Shown one piece after another: positions 42,345-51,106 of a stretch of 64,000 nt of DNA (positions are counted from its first letter, which is position 1; every line of letters begins with the position of its first letter). A program made the translations under genes and the position numbers. Below the pieces are notes generated by a model. It searched no databases, had not been told where the DNA came from, and saw nothing but the letters and a program-made list of their open reading frames with translations. This DNA comes from Thiohalobacter thiocyanaticus (GTDB lineage Bacteria; Pseudomonadota; Gammaproteobacteria; Thiohalobacterales; Thiohalobacteraceae), in NCBI RefSeq assembly GCF_003932505.1, contig NZ_QZMU01000001.1, forward strand, positions 744,001 to 808,000. Reading direction: 5' to 3'.

Positions 42345-43472
42345 CTACTTGAGCTGCTCTTCCAGCAGGGTGAGGATACGGGCCGCGGTTGTGGAATTAT
42401 CCCGCTTGCCGTCCATGTCGCGCACGATCACGCTGGTCTGCGCACCGCTGGCCTGCAGCTGGATCCGGTACTGGGCCTCGCGATCGATCTGCTCGTCATC
42501 GCTCCAGAAGGCCAGCCGCGAGAGCAGCCCCTCGCCTTCCTGCTGCTTGAGCGGGTCGTCGTAGCGCACATAATAGACGCCTTCGGAGCGGTTGCGGTCC
42601 TCCACGGTGAAGCCGACCCGGTCCAGCGCCAGGCCGGTGCGGCGCCAGGCGCGGGAGAAGTCATCCCCCAGCCGCAGCTCGACCTCGCCTGTGTTGGTGC
42701 GGATCAGCTCGGCACGTGCCGCCGGTGTTTCCTGTGTCTCCTGCGCCAGCCGGGTCCGGGCGCGCTCTTCCTCCACGCCCATGTGTACCATCAGGCGCTG
42801 CAGCATTTCGGCTTCCAGCGCCGGATCGCTCGGGCGCGGTTTCCACACGGTATTGCCGTCCTGGTCCGCGGTGCCCTCGACCACCTCTTCCACGCCCTGG
42901 TGGGTGAGATAGACCTCGGTGATACCGGGCTCGCTGCCGCGCTCAAGGCGCACCCGGAACTTGTCGCGGGTGGCTGCCGAGTAGGCGAAATCCATGACCT
43001 TGCCCAGGGTGCGACGGATCGGCCCCTGCGGTATGTCGGCGCGATTCTCGGCCCACTCGGTCTCCAGGATGCCGACGCGCGGATCCTCCACCGTCAGCAG
43101 GAAGCCGCTCTGGACCCAGAAGTCACGCACCCGCGGCCAGACCTGCTCGGGCGGGGCCTGCACCACCAGCCAGCGCTGCCGGCCGTCCTGCCTGACCTCG
43201 ATGTTCTCGGGCTGGGGCAGGACCCCGGCCTCGGACGGGGCGCTGGTCCGGGCGTCGGTCTCGTATTCGGACAGGGTCGCCGAGGGGATCACCAGGCTGT
43301 CCTCGATCTCACTGGAACGCAGATCCGGCGGCAGTTCCAGCGTGGGCTCCTGCCGGCTCTCCTTGTAGTCGGCCCCCTTGGCCGGCCAGTACTCCTGAAC
43401 CGTGCTGCAGGCGGTCAGGATCAGGGCGGCCGTCGCGACGGCCGGGATACGCAGGGCTGAGGGCAGTTTCAT
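42345..43472 (-). CDS. bamC: Outer-membrane assembly lipoprotein BamC
   Basis: 375 residues from ATG 43472. A lipoprotein signal with lipobox LTAC (ALILTACSTVQEYWP) leads to an unstructured segment, then two helix-grip domains (about residues 100-220 and 240-365). BamC is a lipoprotein of the BAM complex that folds outer-membrane beta barrels. It follows dapA by 26 bases on the same strand, the usual dapA-bamC operon. Confidence 0.93.
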   Translation of the reverse strand: MKLPSALRIPAVATAALILTACSTVQEYWPAKGADYKESRQEPTLELPPDLRSSEIEDSLVIPSATLSEYETDARTSAPSEAGVLPQPENIEVRQDGRQRWLVVQAPPEQVWPRVRDFWVQSGFLLTVEDPRVGILETEWAENRADIPQGPIRRTLGKVMDFAYSAATRDKFRVRLERGSEPGITEVYLTHQGVEEVVEGTADQDGNTVWKPRPSDPALEAEMLQRLMVHMGVEEERARTRLAQETQETPAARAELIRTNTGEVELRLGDDFSRAWRRTGLALDRVGFTVEDRNRSEGVYYVRYDDPLKQQEGEGLLSRLAFWSDDEQIDREAQYRIQLQASGAQTSVIVRDMDGKRDNSTTAARILTLLEEQLK

Positions 43473-43498
43473 GTAGGCATTCCGTGTTGAATGATGAG

Positions 43499-44380
43499 TC
43501 ATGCTTGCAGCACACCGGCCTGGCGCAGGGCCTCGGCGACCCGTTCACGATAGGGCTCGGACAGGGGCGTGAGCGGCAGGCGGATACCGGCCGGGATCAG
43601 GCCCATGACATACAGCGCCCATTTCACCGGGATGGGATTGGCCTCCAGGAACAGGGCATGATGCAGCCCGTCCAGCCGGTCATTGATGGCCGCGGCACCT
43701 GCACGGTCGCCGGCGCGGGCGGCCTCGCACATGGCATGCATGTCCGCCGGCGCCACATTGGCGGTCACCGAGATCACCCCCTGCCCGCCCTGCAACATGA
43801 ATTCCATCCCCGTGGGGTCATCGCCACTGTACAGGTCGATACGCCCGTCGCAGCGTTGGCGCAGATCACGCAGCCGGTCCAGGTCGCCGGTGGCGTCCTT
43901 CAGCCCGACGATGTTGGAGATATGGGACAACCGCTCGACGGTGTCCGGCAGCATGTCACAGGCGGTACGCCCGGGCACATTATAAAGGATCTGCGGAATC
44001 GGCACCGCCTCGGCGATGGCCTTGTGGTGCAGATACAGGCCTTCCTGGGTGGGCTTGTTGTAATAGGGGGTGACCAGCAGGCAGGCATCGGCCCCGGCCT
44101 GCTGGGCGCAGCGGGTCAGGCTGATGGCCTCAGTGGTGGAGTTGGCCCCGGTGCCGGCGATCACCGGGATCCGCCCGGCAGCCAGTTCCACGGTACGGCG
44201 GATGACCTCGCAGTGCTCGTCCTCGTCGAGGGTGGCGGATTCACCGGTCGTGCCCACGGCCACGATGCCGTCGGTGCCATGTTCGATATGAAATTCAACC
44301 AGTTTCGCCAGGCTGGTGTAGTCGACCGCCCCGTCCTCGTGCATCGGGGTCACCAGCGCGACCATGCTGCCATGGAACAT
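43499..44380 (-). CDS. dapA: 4-hydroxy-tetrahydrodipicolinate synthase
   Basis: 293 residues from ATG 44380 ([17 protein letters not shown]); longer in-frame starts add unrelated residues. It starts the lysine/diaminopimelate branch from pyruvate and aspartate semialdehyde. Motifs: [13 protein letters not shown], the [10 protein letters not shown] tyrosine region and the Schiff-base Lys in [11 protein letters not shown]. The pair with bamC is conserved in gammaproteobacteria. Confidence 0.97.
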   Translation of the reverse strand: MFHGSMVALVTPMHEDGAVDYTSLAKLVEFHIEHGTDGIVAVGTTGESATLDEDEHCEVIRRTVELAAGRIPVIAGTGANSTTEAISLTRCAQQAGADACLLVTPYYNKPTQEGLYLHHKAIAEAVPIPQILYNVPGRTACDMLPDTVERLSHISNIVGLKDATGDLDRLRDLRQRCDGRIDLYSGDDPTGMEFMLQGGQGVISVTANVAPADMHAMCEAARAGDRAGAAAINDRLDGLHHALFLEANPIPVKWALYVMGLIPAGIRLPLTPLSEPYRERVAEALRQAGVLQA

Positions 44381-44539
44381 GCAACTCACTCCGCAAGCCT
44401 GTTTCGGGACCCGGATCGGGTTCCCCTGAAACCGCCACATACTACTGGTCCGCTCCGGTGCTGACAAGGCAACGTCGCCGTAGTGGCAATGCACGCCGGC
44501 TCTAAAGTATCCTTCGTACAATCATCAAGGTGAGGCAGC

Positions 44540-45622
44540 ATGAGCGAAGACAACACCCCCCTGCGCGAGATCCGGATCAACCCCATCGTTCCCAGCGAGT
44601 CCGTCCTGGTGGCCACCGCCCGCGCCATGCGCCCGCGCAAGGACGAGGACCCCGCCCCCCGGGACACCCGCCGCCACGTCGAGCGCTGCCCCTTCTGTCC
44701 CGGCAACGAGGCCATGACCCCGCCGACCATCATGGCGGTGCCGAACGAGGAGAACTGGCGGATCCGCATGGTGGAGAACCTCTACCCGGTGCTCGGCGAG
44801 ACCCCGGGCGGCGGGCTGGCCTTCGGCCTGCAGCAGGCCATCGACGGCTACGGCCGCCACGAGGTGATCATCGACAACGCCAGTCACGGCATCGCCATCC
44901 ACGAAATGGATGAAGCGCACCTGGCGCTGCTGTTCGGGGTCTACCGCGACCGCATGGCCCAGCTCTACGCCTCTGACACCCGCATCCGCTACGTGCTGGC
45001 CTTCAAGAATTTCGGCCCGGCCGCCGGGGCCAGTATCGCCCACACCCACAGCCAGATCATCGCCATGCCGGTGGTGCCGGAGAATCTGCACAACGAGCTG
45101 CTCAACAGCCGCCAGCACTACCAGAAATACAACCAGTGCATCTTCTGTTCGCTGATCGACGAGGCCCTGACCTTCGAGGCCACCATCTATGACCGCGTCT
45201 CCGGCGAGATCCGGCGCAAGATCAGCGTCGGCCAATACGTGGTCGAGCGCGGCGAACACTTCATCGCCATCAAGCCCTTCGCCAGTCGCTACGAGTGGGA
45301 GGTGCACATCCTGCCGCTGCAGCACGACAGCGATTTCCTCAACATCACCGATGAGGCCCGCGCCGACCTGGCGCGGGTGATGCGGCGCACCATGGCCCGC
45401 CTCGATGCGGTGGTCGGCGGCGTGCAGTACAATTATTTCCTGCATTCGCTGCCGCGCAGCGAGGCCTATGCCGACTGCCAGGCCGGCTTTCACTGGCACC
45501 TGGAGATCTGTCCGCGCACCAGCATCCCGACCGGTTTCGAGCTCGGCTCAGGTTTGTTCGTCAACACCATCAGCCCGGAAGACGCCGCCCAACAGCTACG
45601 CGAGGTAAGCCTGGACCCATGA
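44540..45622 (+). CDS. GalT-like nucleotidyltransferase (HIT superfamily)
   Basis: 360 residues, two HIT-like halves. Zinc-site Cys/His: CPFCPG near residue 50 and CIFCSLIDE near 207. The nucleotide-transfer motif is AHTHSQIIAMP; the second half has HWHLEICPRTSIPTGFE. It resembles galactose-1-phosphate uridylyltransferase in fold, but I cannot say it uses galactose. GTGAGG lies 5 bases before ATG. It overlaps the gcvR-like gene by 4 bases (ATGA). Confidence 0.85.
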   Translation: MSEDNTPLREIRINPIVPSESVLVATARAMRPRKDEDPAPRDTRRHVERCPFCPGNEAMTPPTIMAVPNEENWRIRMVENLYPVLGETPGGGLAFGLQQAIDGYGRHEVIIDNASHGIAIHEMDEAHLALLFGVYRDRMAQLYASDTRIRYVLAFKNFGPAAGASIAHTHSQIIAMPVVPENLHNELLNSRQHYQKYNQCIFCSLIDEALTFEATIYDRVSGEIRRKISVGQYVVERGEHFIAIKPFASRYEWEVHILPLQHDSDFLNITDEARADLARVMRRTMARLDAVVGGVQYNYFLHSLPRSEAYADCQAGFHWHLEICPRTSIPTGFELGSGLFVNTISPEDAAQQLREVSLDP

Positions 45623-46149
45623 GCACCCATCTTGTCATCTCCGCCCTGGGCGCCGATCAGCCGGGCATCGTCGATGAACTGACCCGCTGCATCTATGACT
45701 ACGGCGGCAATGTCGCCGACAGCCGCATGTCGGTCATGGGCGGTGACTTCGCCGTGATCCTGCTGGCCAGCGGCAACTGGAACACAATCGCCAAGCTGGA
45801 GGACCAGCTGCCGCAGCTGGGTGAGAAGCTGGGCCTGACCGTCAGCCTGCGCCGCACCGAGGAGCACCACTACAGCCGCGACACCCTGCCCTACGTGGTC
45901 GAGGTGGTCGCCCTGGACAACCCCGGCATCGTGCACAACCTGGCGCACTTCTTCTCGGCCCGCAACATCAACATCCAGGACCTGAACACCAGCAGCTACG
46001 CCGCCGCACACACCGGTACACCCATGTTCGCCGTGCACATGACCGTGCAGATACCGGCCAAGCAGCACATCGCCGGTCTGCGTGAGGAATTCATGGATTT
46101 CTGCGACCAGCTCAACCTGGACGCCATCATCGAACCGGCAAAGGGTTGA
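45619..46149 (+). CDS. GcvR-like tandem ACT-domain protein
   Basis: 176 residues with two ACT domains: STHLVISALGADQPGIVDEL and LPYVVEVVALDNPGIVHNL. It fits the glycine-cleavage repressor (GcvR) family, which binds glycine and modulates GcvA. Its ATG overlaps the preceding stop. Binding partner and ligand are inferred from the family. Confidence 0.88.
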   Translation: MSTHLVISALGADQPGIVDELTRCIYDYGGNVADSRMSVMGGDFAVILLASGNWNTIAKLEDQLPQLGEKLGLTVSLRRTEEHHYSRDTLPYVVEVVALDNPGIVHNLAHFFSARNINIQDLNTSSYAAAHTGTPMFAVHMTVQIPAKQHIAGLREEFMDFCDQLNLDAIIEPAKG

Positions 46150-46183
46150 AGCGCCCGGCCGCCAGCATCCCAAGGAGGCCTGC

Positions 46184-46705
46184 ATGAGCAACGTCGCCGT
46201 CGGCAAGAAGGTCCGCGATTTCTCTCTCCCCATGACGGGCGACCAGACCTTCAAACTCTCCGATTGCAGGGGGAAGAAAGTGGTGTTGTATTTCTATCCC
46301 AAGGACAATACCCCGGGCTGCACCACCGAGGGTCAGGACTTTCGCGACAACTACAGCAAATTCAAGCGTCAGAAGACCCTGGTCTTCGGCATCTCGCGGG
46401 ACAGCCTGAAAAGCCACGAGAACTTCAAGGCCAAACACGAACTTCCCTTCGAACTGCTTTCCGACACCGAGGAAAAGGCCTGCGCCCAGTTCGACGTGAT
46501 CAGGGAAAAGAACATGTACGGCAAAAAGGTGATGGGCGTGGAACGCAGCACCTTTCTCATCGACGAGCAGGGGGTACTCCGGCAGGAGTGGCGCAAGGTC
46601 AAAGTCAAGGGCCATGTCGATGAGGTCCTTGAGGCCGTGAAGCAAGCTCGACAAGGCCTGAATCCTTCCCGCACACTTACACATATCACACGGCGGAATC
46701 CTTAA
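46184..46705 (+). CDS. Peroxiredoxin, Bcp/PrxQ type
   Basis: 173 residues from ATG 46184, which has AAGGAGG before it; an upstream in-frame start lies inside the gcvR-like gene and is rejected. The peroxidatic Cys is in PKDNTPGCTTEGQDFRD. The resolving Cys five residues on, seen in many Bcp proteins, is replaced (TTEGQ), so it may work as a 1-Cys enzyme or use another thiol such as the Cys in EKACAQFDV. It reduces peroxides and organic hydroperoxides. Confidence 0.93.
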   Translation: MSNVAVGKKVRDFSLPMTGDQTFKLSDCRGKKVVLYFYPKDNTPGCTTEGQDFRDNYSKFKRQKTLVFGISRDSLKSHENFKAKHELPFELLSDTEEKACAQFDVIREKNMYGKKVMGVERSTFLIDEQGVLRQEWRKVKVKGHVDEVLEAVKQARQGLNPSRTLTHITRRNP

Positions 46706-46709
46706 TTTA

Positions 46710-48113
46710 ATGACACATAAACGCCTGTTCGTGCTCGACACCAATGTCCTCATGCACGACCCGACCGCGCTGTTCCGGTTCCAGGAACACGATGTCTTTC
46801 TCCCCATGGTGATACTGGAGGAACTCGACGCCGGCAAGAAGGGCGTCACGGAAGTGGCCCGCAACGTGCGCCAGGTCAACCGCTTTCTCGACGAACTGAC
46901 CTGCAACGCCTCGCATGAAGACATCGAGAGCGGACTGCAGCTGTCCCAGCGCCCCTTCGACATGAATGGCCACGGCCTGGATTCCTCCGGCACCCTGTAC
47001 CTGCAGACGCGCAGCATGAAGTTCGAACTGCCTGCCGCCCTGCCCGGCAACGTCCCGGACAACAACATCCTCGGCACCGCGCTGGCCTTGCAGCAGGAAC
47101 GTCCCGAGGCACGGGTCACGCTGGTGTCCAAGGACATCAACCTGCGCATCAAGGCGGCCATCGTCGGCATCCACGCCGAGGACTACTACAACGATCAGGT
47201 ACTGGATGACGTCAACCTGCTCTACAAGGGCATGGTTGAACTGCCGGCTGACTTCTGGCAAAACGTCGGCGAAGGAATGGATTCCTGGCAGGACAATGGC
47301 CGCAGCCTGTACCGCATCCACGATGAAATGACCCGGGACTGGCATCTCAACCAGTGCATCTACCTGCCCGGCGAAAACGAATTCGAGGCCATGGTCAGGG
47401 AACACGACGGCGACAGCGCCCTGGTCGAGGTACTGCGCGACTACCGCAAACCCAGCCATTCCGTGTGGGGTATCGCCGCCCGCAACCGGGAGCAGAATTT
47501 CGCGCTCAACCTGCTGATGGACCCGGACATCGACTTCGTCACCCTGGTCGGCCAGGCCGGCAGCGGCAAGACACTGCTGACCCTGGCCGCTGCACTCACC
47601 CTGACCCTGGACGAGAAGCGCTTCAGCGAAATCATCATGACCCGGGTCACGGTCCCGGTGGGCGAGGACATCGGCTTCCTGCCCGGCACCGAGGAGGAAA
47701 AGATGACTCCCTGGATGGGGGCGCTGATGGACAACCTGGAGGTGCTGACCCAGTCGGATGCCGCCGGCGAATGGGGCCGGGCGGCGACCAATGACCTGCT
47801 GCACCGCCGCATTCGCATTCATTCGCTGAACTTCATGCGCGGCCGCACCTTCCTGAACAAGTTCCTCATCATCGACGAGGCCCAGAACCTGACCTCCAAA
47901 CAGATGAAGACCCTGATCACCCGCGCCGGCCCCGGCACCAAGGTGGTGTGCCTGGGCAACGTGGCCCAGATCGACACCCCCTACCTGACCGAGACCACCT
48001 CCGGCCTGACCTACGTGGTCGACCGTTTCAAGGGCTGGGGCTACGGGGGGCACGTCACCCTGCGCCAGGGCGAGCGCTCGCGGCTGGCGGATTACGCGTC
48101 GGAGAATCTCTGA
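46710..48113 (+). CDS. PIN-PhoH protein (PhoH2-like)
   Basis: 467 residues. The N-terminal PIN domain has VLDTNVLMHDPTAL and NVPDNNILGTALAL with the acidic set. The C-terminal PhoH ATPase has Walker A GQAGSGKTLLTLA and Walker B IIDEAQNLTSKQ. Such fusions act as RNA helicase/ribonucleases in some bacteria; here the role is not proven. It starts 4 bases after the peroxiredoxin stop, the end of a plus-strand cluster. Confidence 0.9.
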   Translation: MTHKRLFVLDTNVLMHDPTALFRFQEHDVFLPMVILEELDAGKKGVTEVARNVRQVNRFLDELTCNASHEDIESGLQLSQRPFDMNGHGLDSSGTLYLQTRSMKFELPAALPGNVPDNNILGTALALQQERPEARVTLVSKDINLRIKAAIVGIHAEDYYNDQVLDDVNLLYKGMVELPADFWQNVGEGMDSWQDNGRSLYRIHDEMTRDWHLNQCIYLPGENEFEAMVREHDGDSALVEVLRDYRKPSHSVWGIAARNREQNFALNLLMDPDIDFVTLVGQAGSGKTLLTLAAALTLTLDEKRFSEIIMTRVTVPVGEDIGFLPGTEEEKMTPWMGALMDNLEVLTQSDAAGEWGRAATNDLLHRRIRIHSLNFMRGRTFLNKFLIIDEAQNLTSKQMKTLITRAGPGTKVVCLGNVAQIDTPYLTETTSGLTYVVDRFKGWGYGGHVTLRQGERSRLADYASENL

Positions 48114-48123
48114 GGCTTGGCAA

Positions 48124-48313
48124 CATCAACGCAGAGGACGCAGAGAATAGTAATGAATCTCTGATTATTTTGTCATTGCGAGGAGCGGAGCGACGCGGCA
48201 ATCTCTAACCGATTGATCCTGCCGTTCGAGATTGCTTCGCTATGCTCGCAATGACGGCATAACTGAATTAATCAGAGTTCCCTTTGCGCCTCCGCGCCTC
48301 TGCGCCCTCCGCG
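48124..48313. repeat. Nested inverted repeats between PhoH and the AI-2E exporter
   Basis: Outer: ATCAACGCAGAGGACGCAGA facing CTCTGCGCCCTCCGCGTT. Middle: ATGAATCTCTGATTATT facing GAATTAATCAGAG. Inner: TGTCATTGCGAGGAGCGGAG (48171) facing GCTATGCTCGCAATGACG (48256). The right end reaches the exporter stop codon. Confidence 0.85.
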
Positions 48314-49398
48314 TTATTCACCGCCGGCGCCAGTCGGTTCCACTGCGGGCTCGGGCTCCCTGCGCGGCCAGGCCTTGAGTACGGCCTGCACCAGGGTGGC
48401 CAGCGGAATGGCGAAGAAGATACCCCAGAAGCCCCACAGACCGCCGAAGACCAGCACCGCCACGATGATGGCTACCGGGTGAAGATCGACCACCTCGGAG
48501 AACAACAGCGGCACCAGCACGTTGGCATCCAGGGCCTGAATCACGGCATAGGCGATGAGCACGTAAAGGAATTCGCTGCCCCAGCCCCATTGGAAATAGG
48601 CGATCAGGGCGATCGGCACCGTCACCACGGCTGCACCGATATAGGGGATGATCACCGACAGGCCGACCAGGGTGCTGGCAGCACGGCATACTGCAGACCC
48701 ATCAGGGTAAAGGTGGCATAGGTGACGCCGCCGACGATGAAGATCTCCCACATCTTGCCGCGGATGTAATTGCCGATCTGGGCGTTGACATCGTGCCAGA
48801 CGGCGGTGGACAGGTGCCGCTCGCGCGGCAGATAGGACCCCAGCCAGCCGATGATGCGGTTCTTGTCCTTGAGGAAGAAGAACACCAGCACCGGCACCAG
48901 GATGAGGTAGACCAGCAGGGTGATCAGGCTGACCAGGGAGGCCACCGACAATGACAGCACCCGCTGGCCCATGCTGCCCAGTTCGGTGCGGATCGCCATC
49001 ATGAATTCGCGGATCTGGTCGTCGGTTACGAAGTTGGGATAACGCTCGGGCAGCTTGAGCAGCATCGACTGGCCGCGGCTGACCATGTCGGGCAACTGCT
49101 GCACCAGCTGGGTGAGCTGGAAGGACAGCCGCGGAATGATGCCGAAAAAGGCGAACAGCAGGAACAGCATGAAGGCAATGAACACCAGCAGCACGGCCCA
49201 GGTCCGGCCCAGCGCGTGGCGTTCCAGCGGAGTGACCAGTCCATCGAGCAGATAGGCGATGACCACGCCCGCCAGCACCGGCGCCAGCATCCGGCCCATG
49301 GTCAGGACGATAGCGAAGCCGATGATCAGAAACAGCGCGAGGATGACGACCTGCGGATCGGAGAAGTAGCGCCGGAACCAGTTGCGGATGATGTCCAT
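48314..49398 (-). CDS. AI-2E-family transporter, one frameshift
   Basis: Inner membrane protein of the AI-2 exporter/YdiK family with about eight membrane segments ([20 protein letters not shown] near the start, [20 protein letters not shown] in the second half). The reading frame breaks near 48680: the first 239 residues end in [10 protein letters not shown] and the true continuation [18 protein letters not shown] is in another frame. One missing base at CTGCC (for example CTGGCC) restores a 361-residue protein. Exported cargo is unknown. Confidence 0.88.
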
Positions 49399-49409
49399 GG
49401 GCGGAAGAT

Positions 49410-49790
49410 TCAGGACCAGCGCTCGAGATAGGCCTGGTAGTGCTCCTCGAACACGGTCTCCAGTCGGTCGATCACCTCCTCGGCCGCCTTGCCGTACATC
49501 ACGTGTTCGGTTACCAGCGGCGAGGTCTCGTTGAGCAGCTTGTTCTTGTCCAGCATGTAATAACTTTCGGACAGGCGCTTGACAGCCTTGATGACGGACT
49601 CGGACTCCGGCCGCGGAATCGGTTTCGGGGTCTCGGGCAGCACCGGTTCGGCCGGTGCTGCGGCCTGCGGCTGCGGCAGACCCGCCACGGGCCGGCCGGC
49701 GAGAAACTCGGCATAACGGATCAGGGCGTGACGGTCGGCCTCGTTCAGTTCATTGAACAGTTCCAGCAGTCTGGATTCATCTGTCGGCAT
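49410..49790 (-). CDS. Conserved hypothetical protein
   Basis: 126 residues. N-terminal helices ([20 protein letters not shown]), a Pro/Glu-rich linker (residues 50-80), then helices ([20 protein letters not shown] and [20 protein letters not shown]). No signal or membrane segment. It starts 11 bases after the exporter start in the same direction, so the two may be one transcript. Function unknown. Confidence 0.75.
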   Translation of the reverse strand: MPTDESRLLELFNELNEADRHALIRYAEFLAGRPVAGLPQPQAAAPAEPVLPETPKPIPRPESESVIKAVKRLSESYYMLDKNKLLNETSPLVTEHVMYGKAAEEVIDRLETVFEEHYQAYLERWS

Positions 49791-49841
49791 AATAAAAACA
49801 GGCTCTAGTTACTATGGAAACCCTGATTAATTAAAAACCCC

Positions 49842-49927
49842 CGTCATTGCGAGCGAAGCGTGGCAATCTCGTAATGCGAAATCAATCGCATGGAGATTGC
49901 CACGTCGCTTCGCTCCTCGCAATGACG
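49842..49927. repeat. CGTCATTGCGAGCG inverted repeat (copy 4)
   Basis: Arms CGTCATTGCGAGCGAAGCGT and GCTTCGCTCCTCGCAATGAC with GGCAATCTC inside. Confidence 0.85.
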
Positions 49928-49941
49928 GAATTAGTCAGGCA

Positions 49942-50021
49942 CGTAGGTCGGGTTAGCGTAGCGTAACCCGACAGCTCGCGGCATGTTGGGTTACGGTGCT
50001 GCGCACCTAACCCAACCTACG
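49942..50021. repeat. CGTAGGTCGGGTTAGCG inverted repeat
   Basis: Arms CGTAGGTCGGGTTAGCGTAG and a complement ending GCACCTAACCCAACCTACG. It follows the previous repeat by 14 bases. Confidence 0.85.
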
Positions 50022-50062
50022 TCACTGCTCTCGAGACCTCGGCCCTAGAACCTGGCACCTGT

Positions 50063-50974
50063 TCACTCCCAGTCATCATGATGCGTCTTGCAGTAATGGC
50101 GGGCGAATTCGAGCAGCTCGTCCATGGCCAGGTGGCGGAATTTCTGCTTCTGGTGGACGAAGGAGAAGGGCCGTTCCAGTCTGGGCTCGAGCTGCAACGC
50201 AACCAGGGTCTGCAGCTTCAGTTCCTTCTGGATGGTGGCCCGCGAGACGATGGACACACCCATCGCGGCCTCCACCGCGCCCTTGACCGCCTCGGGGCTG
50301 CCCAGCTCCATGCACACGCTGATGTCGGTCATGTTCACGCCCGCCTGGCCCAGGTATTCGCTGATCACTTCGCGGGTGCCCGAGCCCTCCTCGCGGCAGA
50401 TGTAGGGATACTTGAGCATTTCCTCGATCTTGACCACCTTGTTCCTGGCCAACGGGTGGCTGGGCGGAACAATGGCCACCAGCTCGTCCATGCGGCAGAT
50501 CTCGACCACCAGGTTCTTGTTGGTCACCGGCGCCTCGACCACGCCCAGATCGATGATGTTGTTCTCCACCATGGAGACGATGCCGTCGGTATTGGACACC
50601 CGCAGCTGGACATTAACGTCCGGGTACTTGTTGCGGAAATCCCCCAGCAGCGCCGGCAGCATGTACTCGGCGATCGTGGTGCTGGCGCCGATCATGACCA
50701 CACCGCTGATGTCGCCGGTCATTTCCCGGACGGCGTTTTCCATGTCGTTGTAAAGATCGAAGATACGGTCGGAGTACTCGAACACCCGGCGACCGGCCTC
50801 GGTCAGGCTGATGCGGTTGTGGGTGCGGTCGAACAGGCGGGTGTTGAAATGCTCCTCCAGCTGGCGGACCTGGAAGGTCACGGCCGGCTGGGTCATGTGC
50901 AGCGTCTCCGCCGCCTTGGTGAAACTCAGCAGACGTGCCACTGTGTGAAAGACCTGCAATCTGCGATCGGCCAT
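50063..50974 (-). CDS. LysR-family regulator (CbbR/CysB-like group)
   Basis: 303 residues from ATG 50974 (MADRRLQVFHTVARLLSFTK); a longer frame starts at 51025 but adds unsupported residues. The winged helix has TQPAVTFQVRQLEEHF and ISLTEAGRRVFEYSDRIF, followed by a PBP2 ligand domain. It is similar to the LysR group sometimes linked to selenium metabolism or CbbR. It does not control the RND pair by position alone: both are on the minus strand with 132 bases between. Confidence 0.87.
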   Translation of the reverse strand: MADRRLQVFHTVARLLSFTKAAETLHMTQPAVTFQVRQLEEHFNTRLFDRTHNRISLTEAGRRVFEYSDRIFDLYNDMENAVREMTGDISGVVMIGASTTIAEYMLPALLGDFRNKYPDVNVQLRVSNTDGIVSMVENNIIDLGVVEAPVTNKNLVVEICRMDELVAIVPPSHPLARNKVVKIEEMLKYPYICREEGSGTREVISEYLGQAGVNMTDISVCMELGSPEAVKGAVEAAMGVSIVSRATIQKELKLQTLVALQLEPRLERPFSFVHQKQKFRHLAMDELLEFARHYCKTHHDDWE

Positions 50975-51106
50975 GGCTCTCTCTAATACCGGATTCGGGA
51001 CGGTTTTCTTCTGTAAAACAGCCACCTGTCATTCAGGCGGCTGCTAATCCTAGCAGCAATCGCCCGAATATAAAATATTCTGATGCGGCTATGCGTGAAA
51101 ATGGAG

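Noticed and set aside
43499..44521. Longer DapA start at 44521
   Set aside because: The 47 extra residues have no family match and ATG 44380 begins the conserved [12 protein letters not shown].
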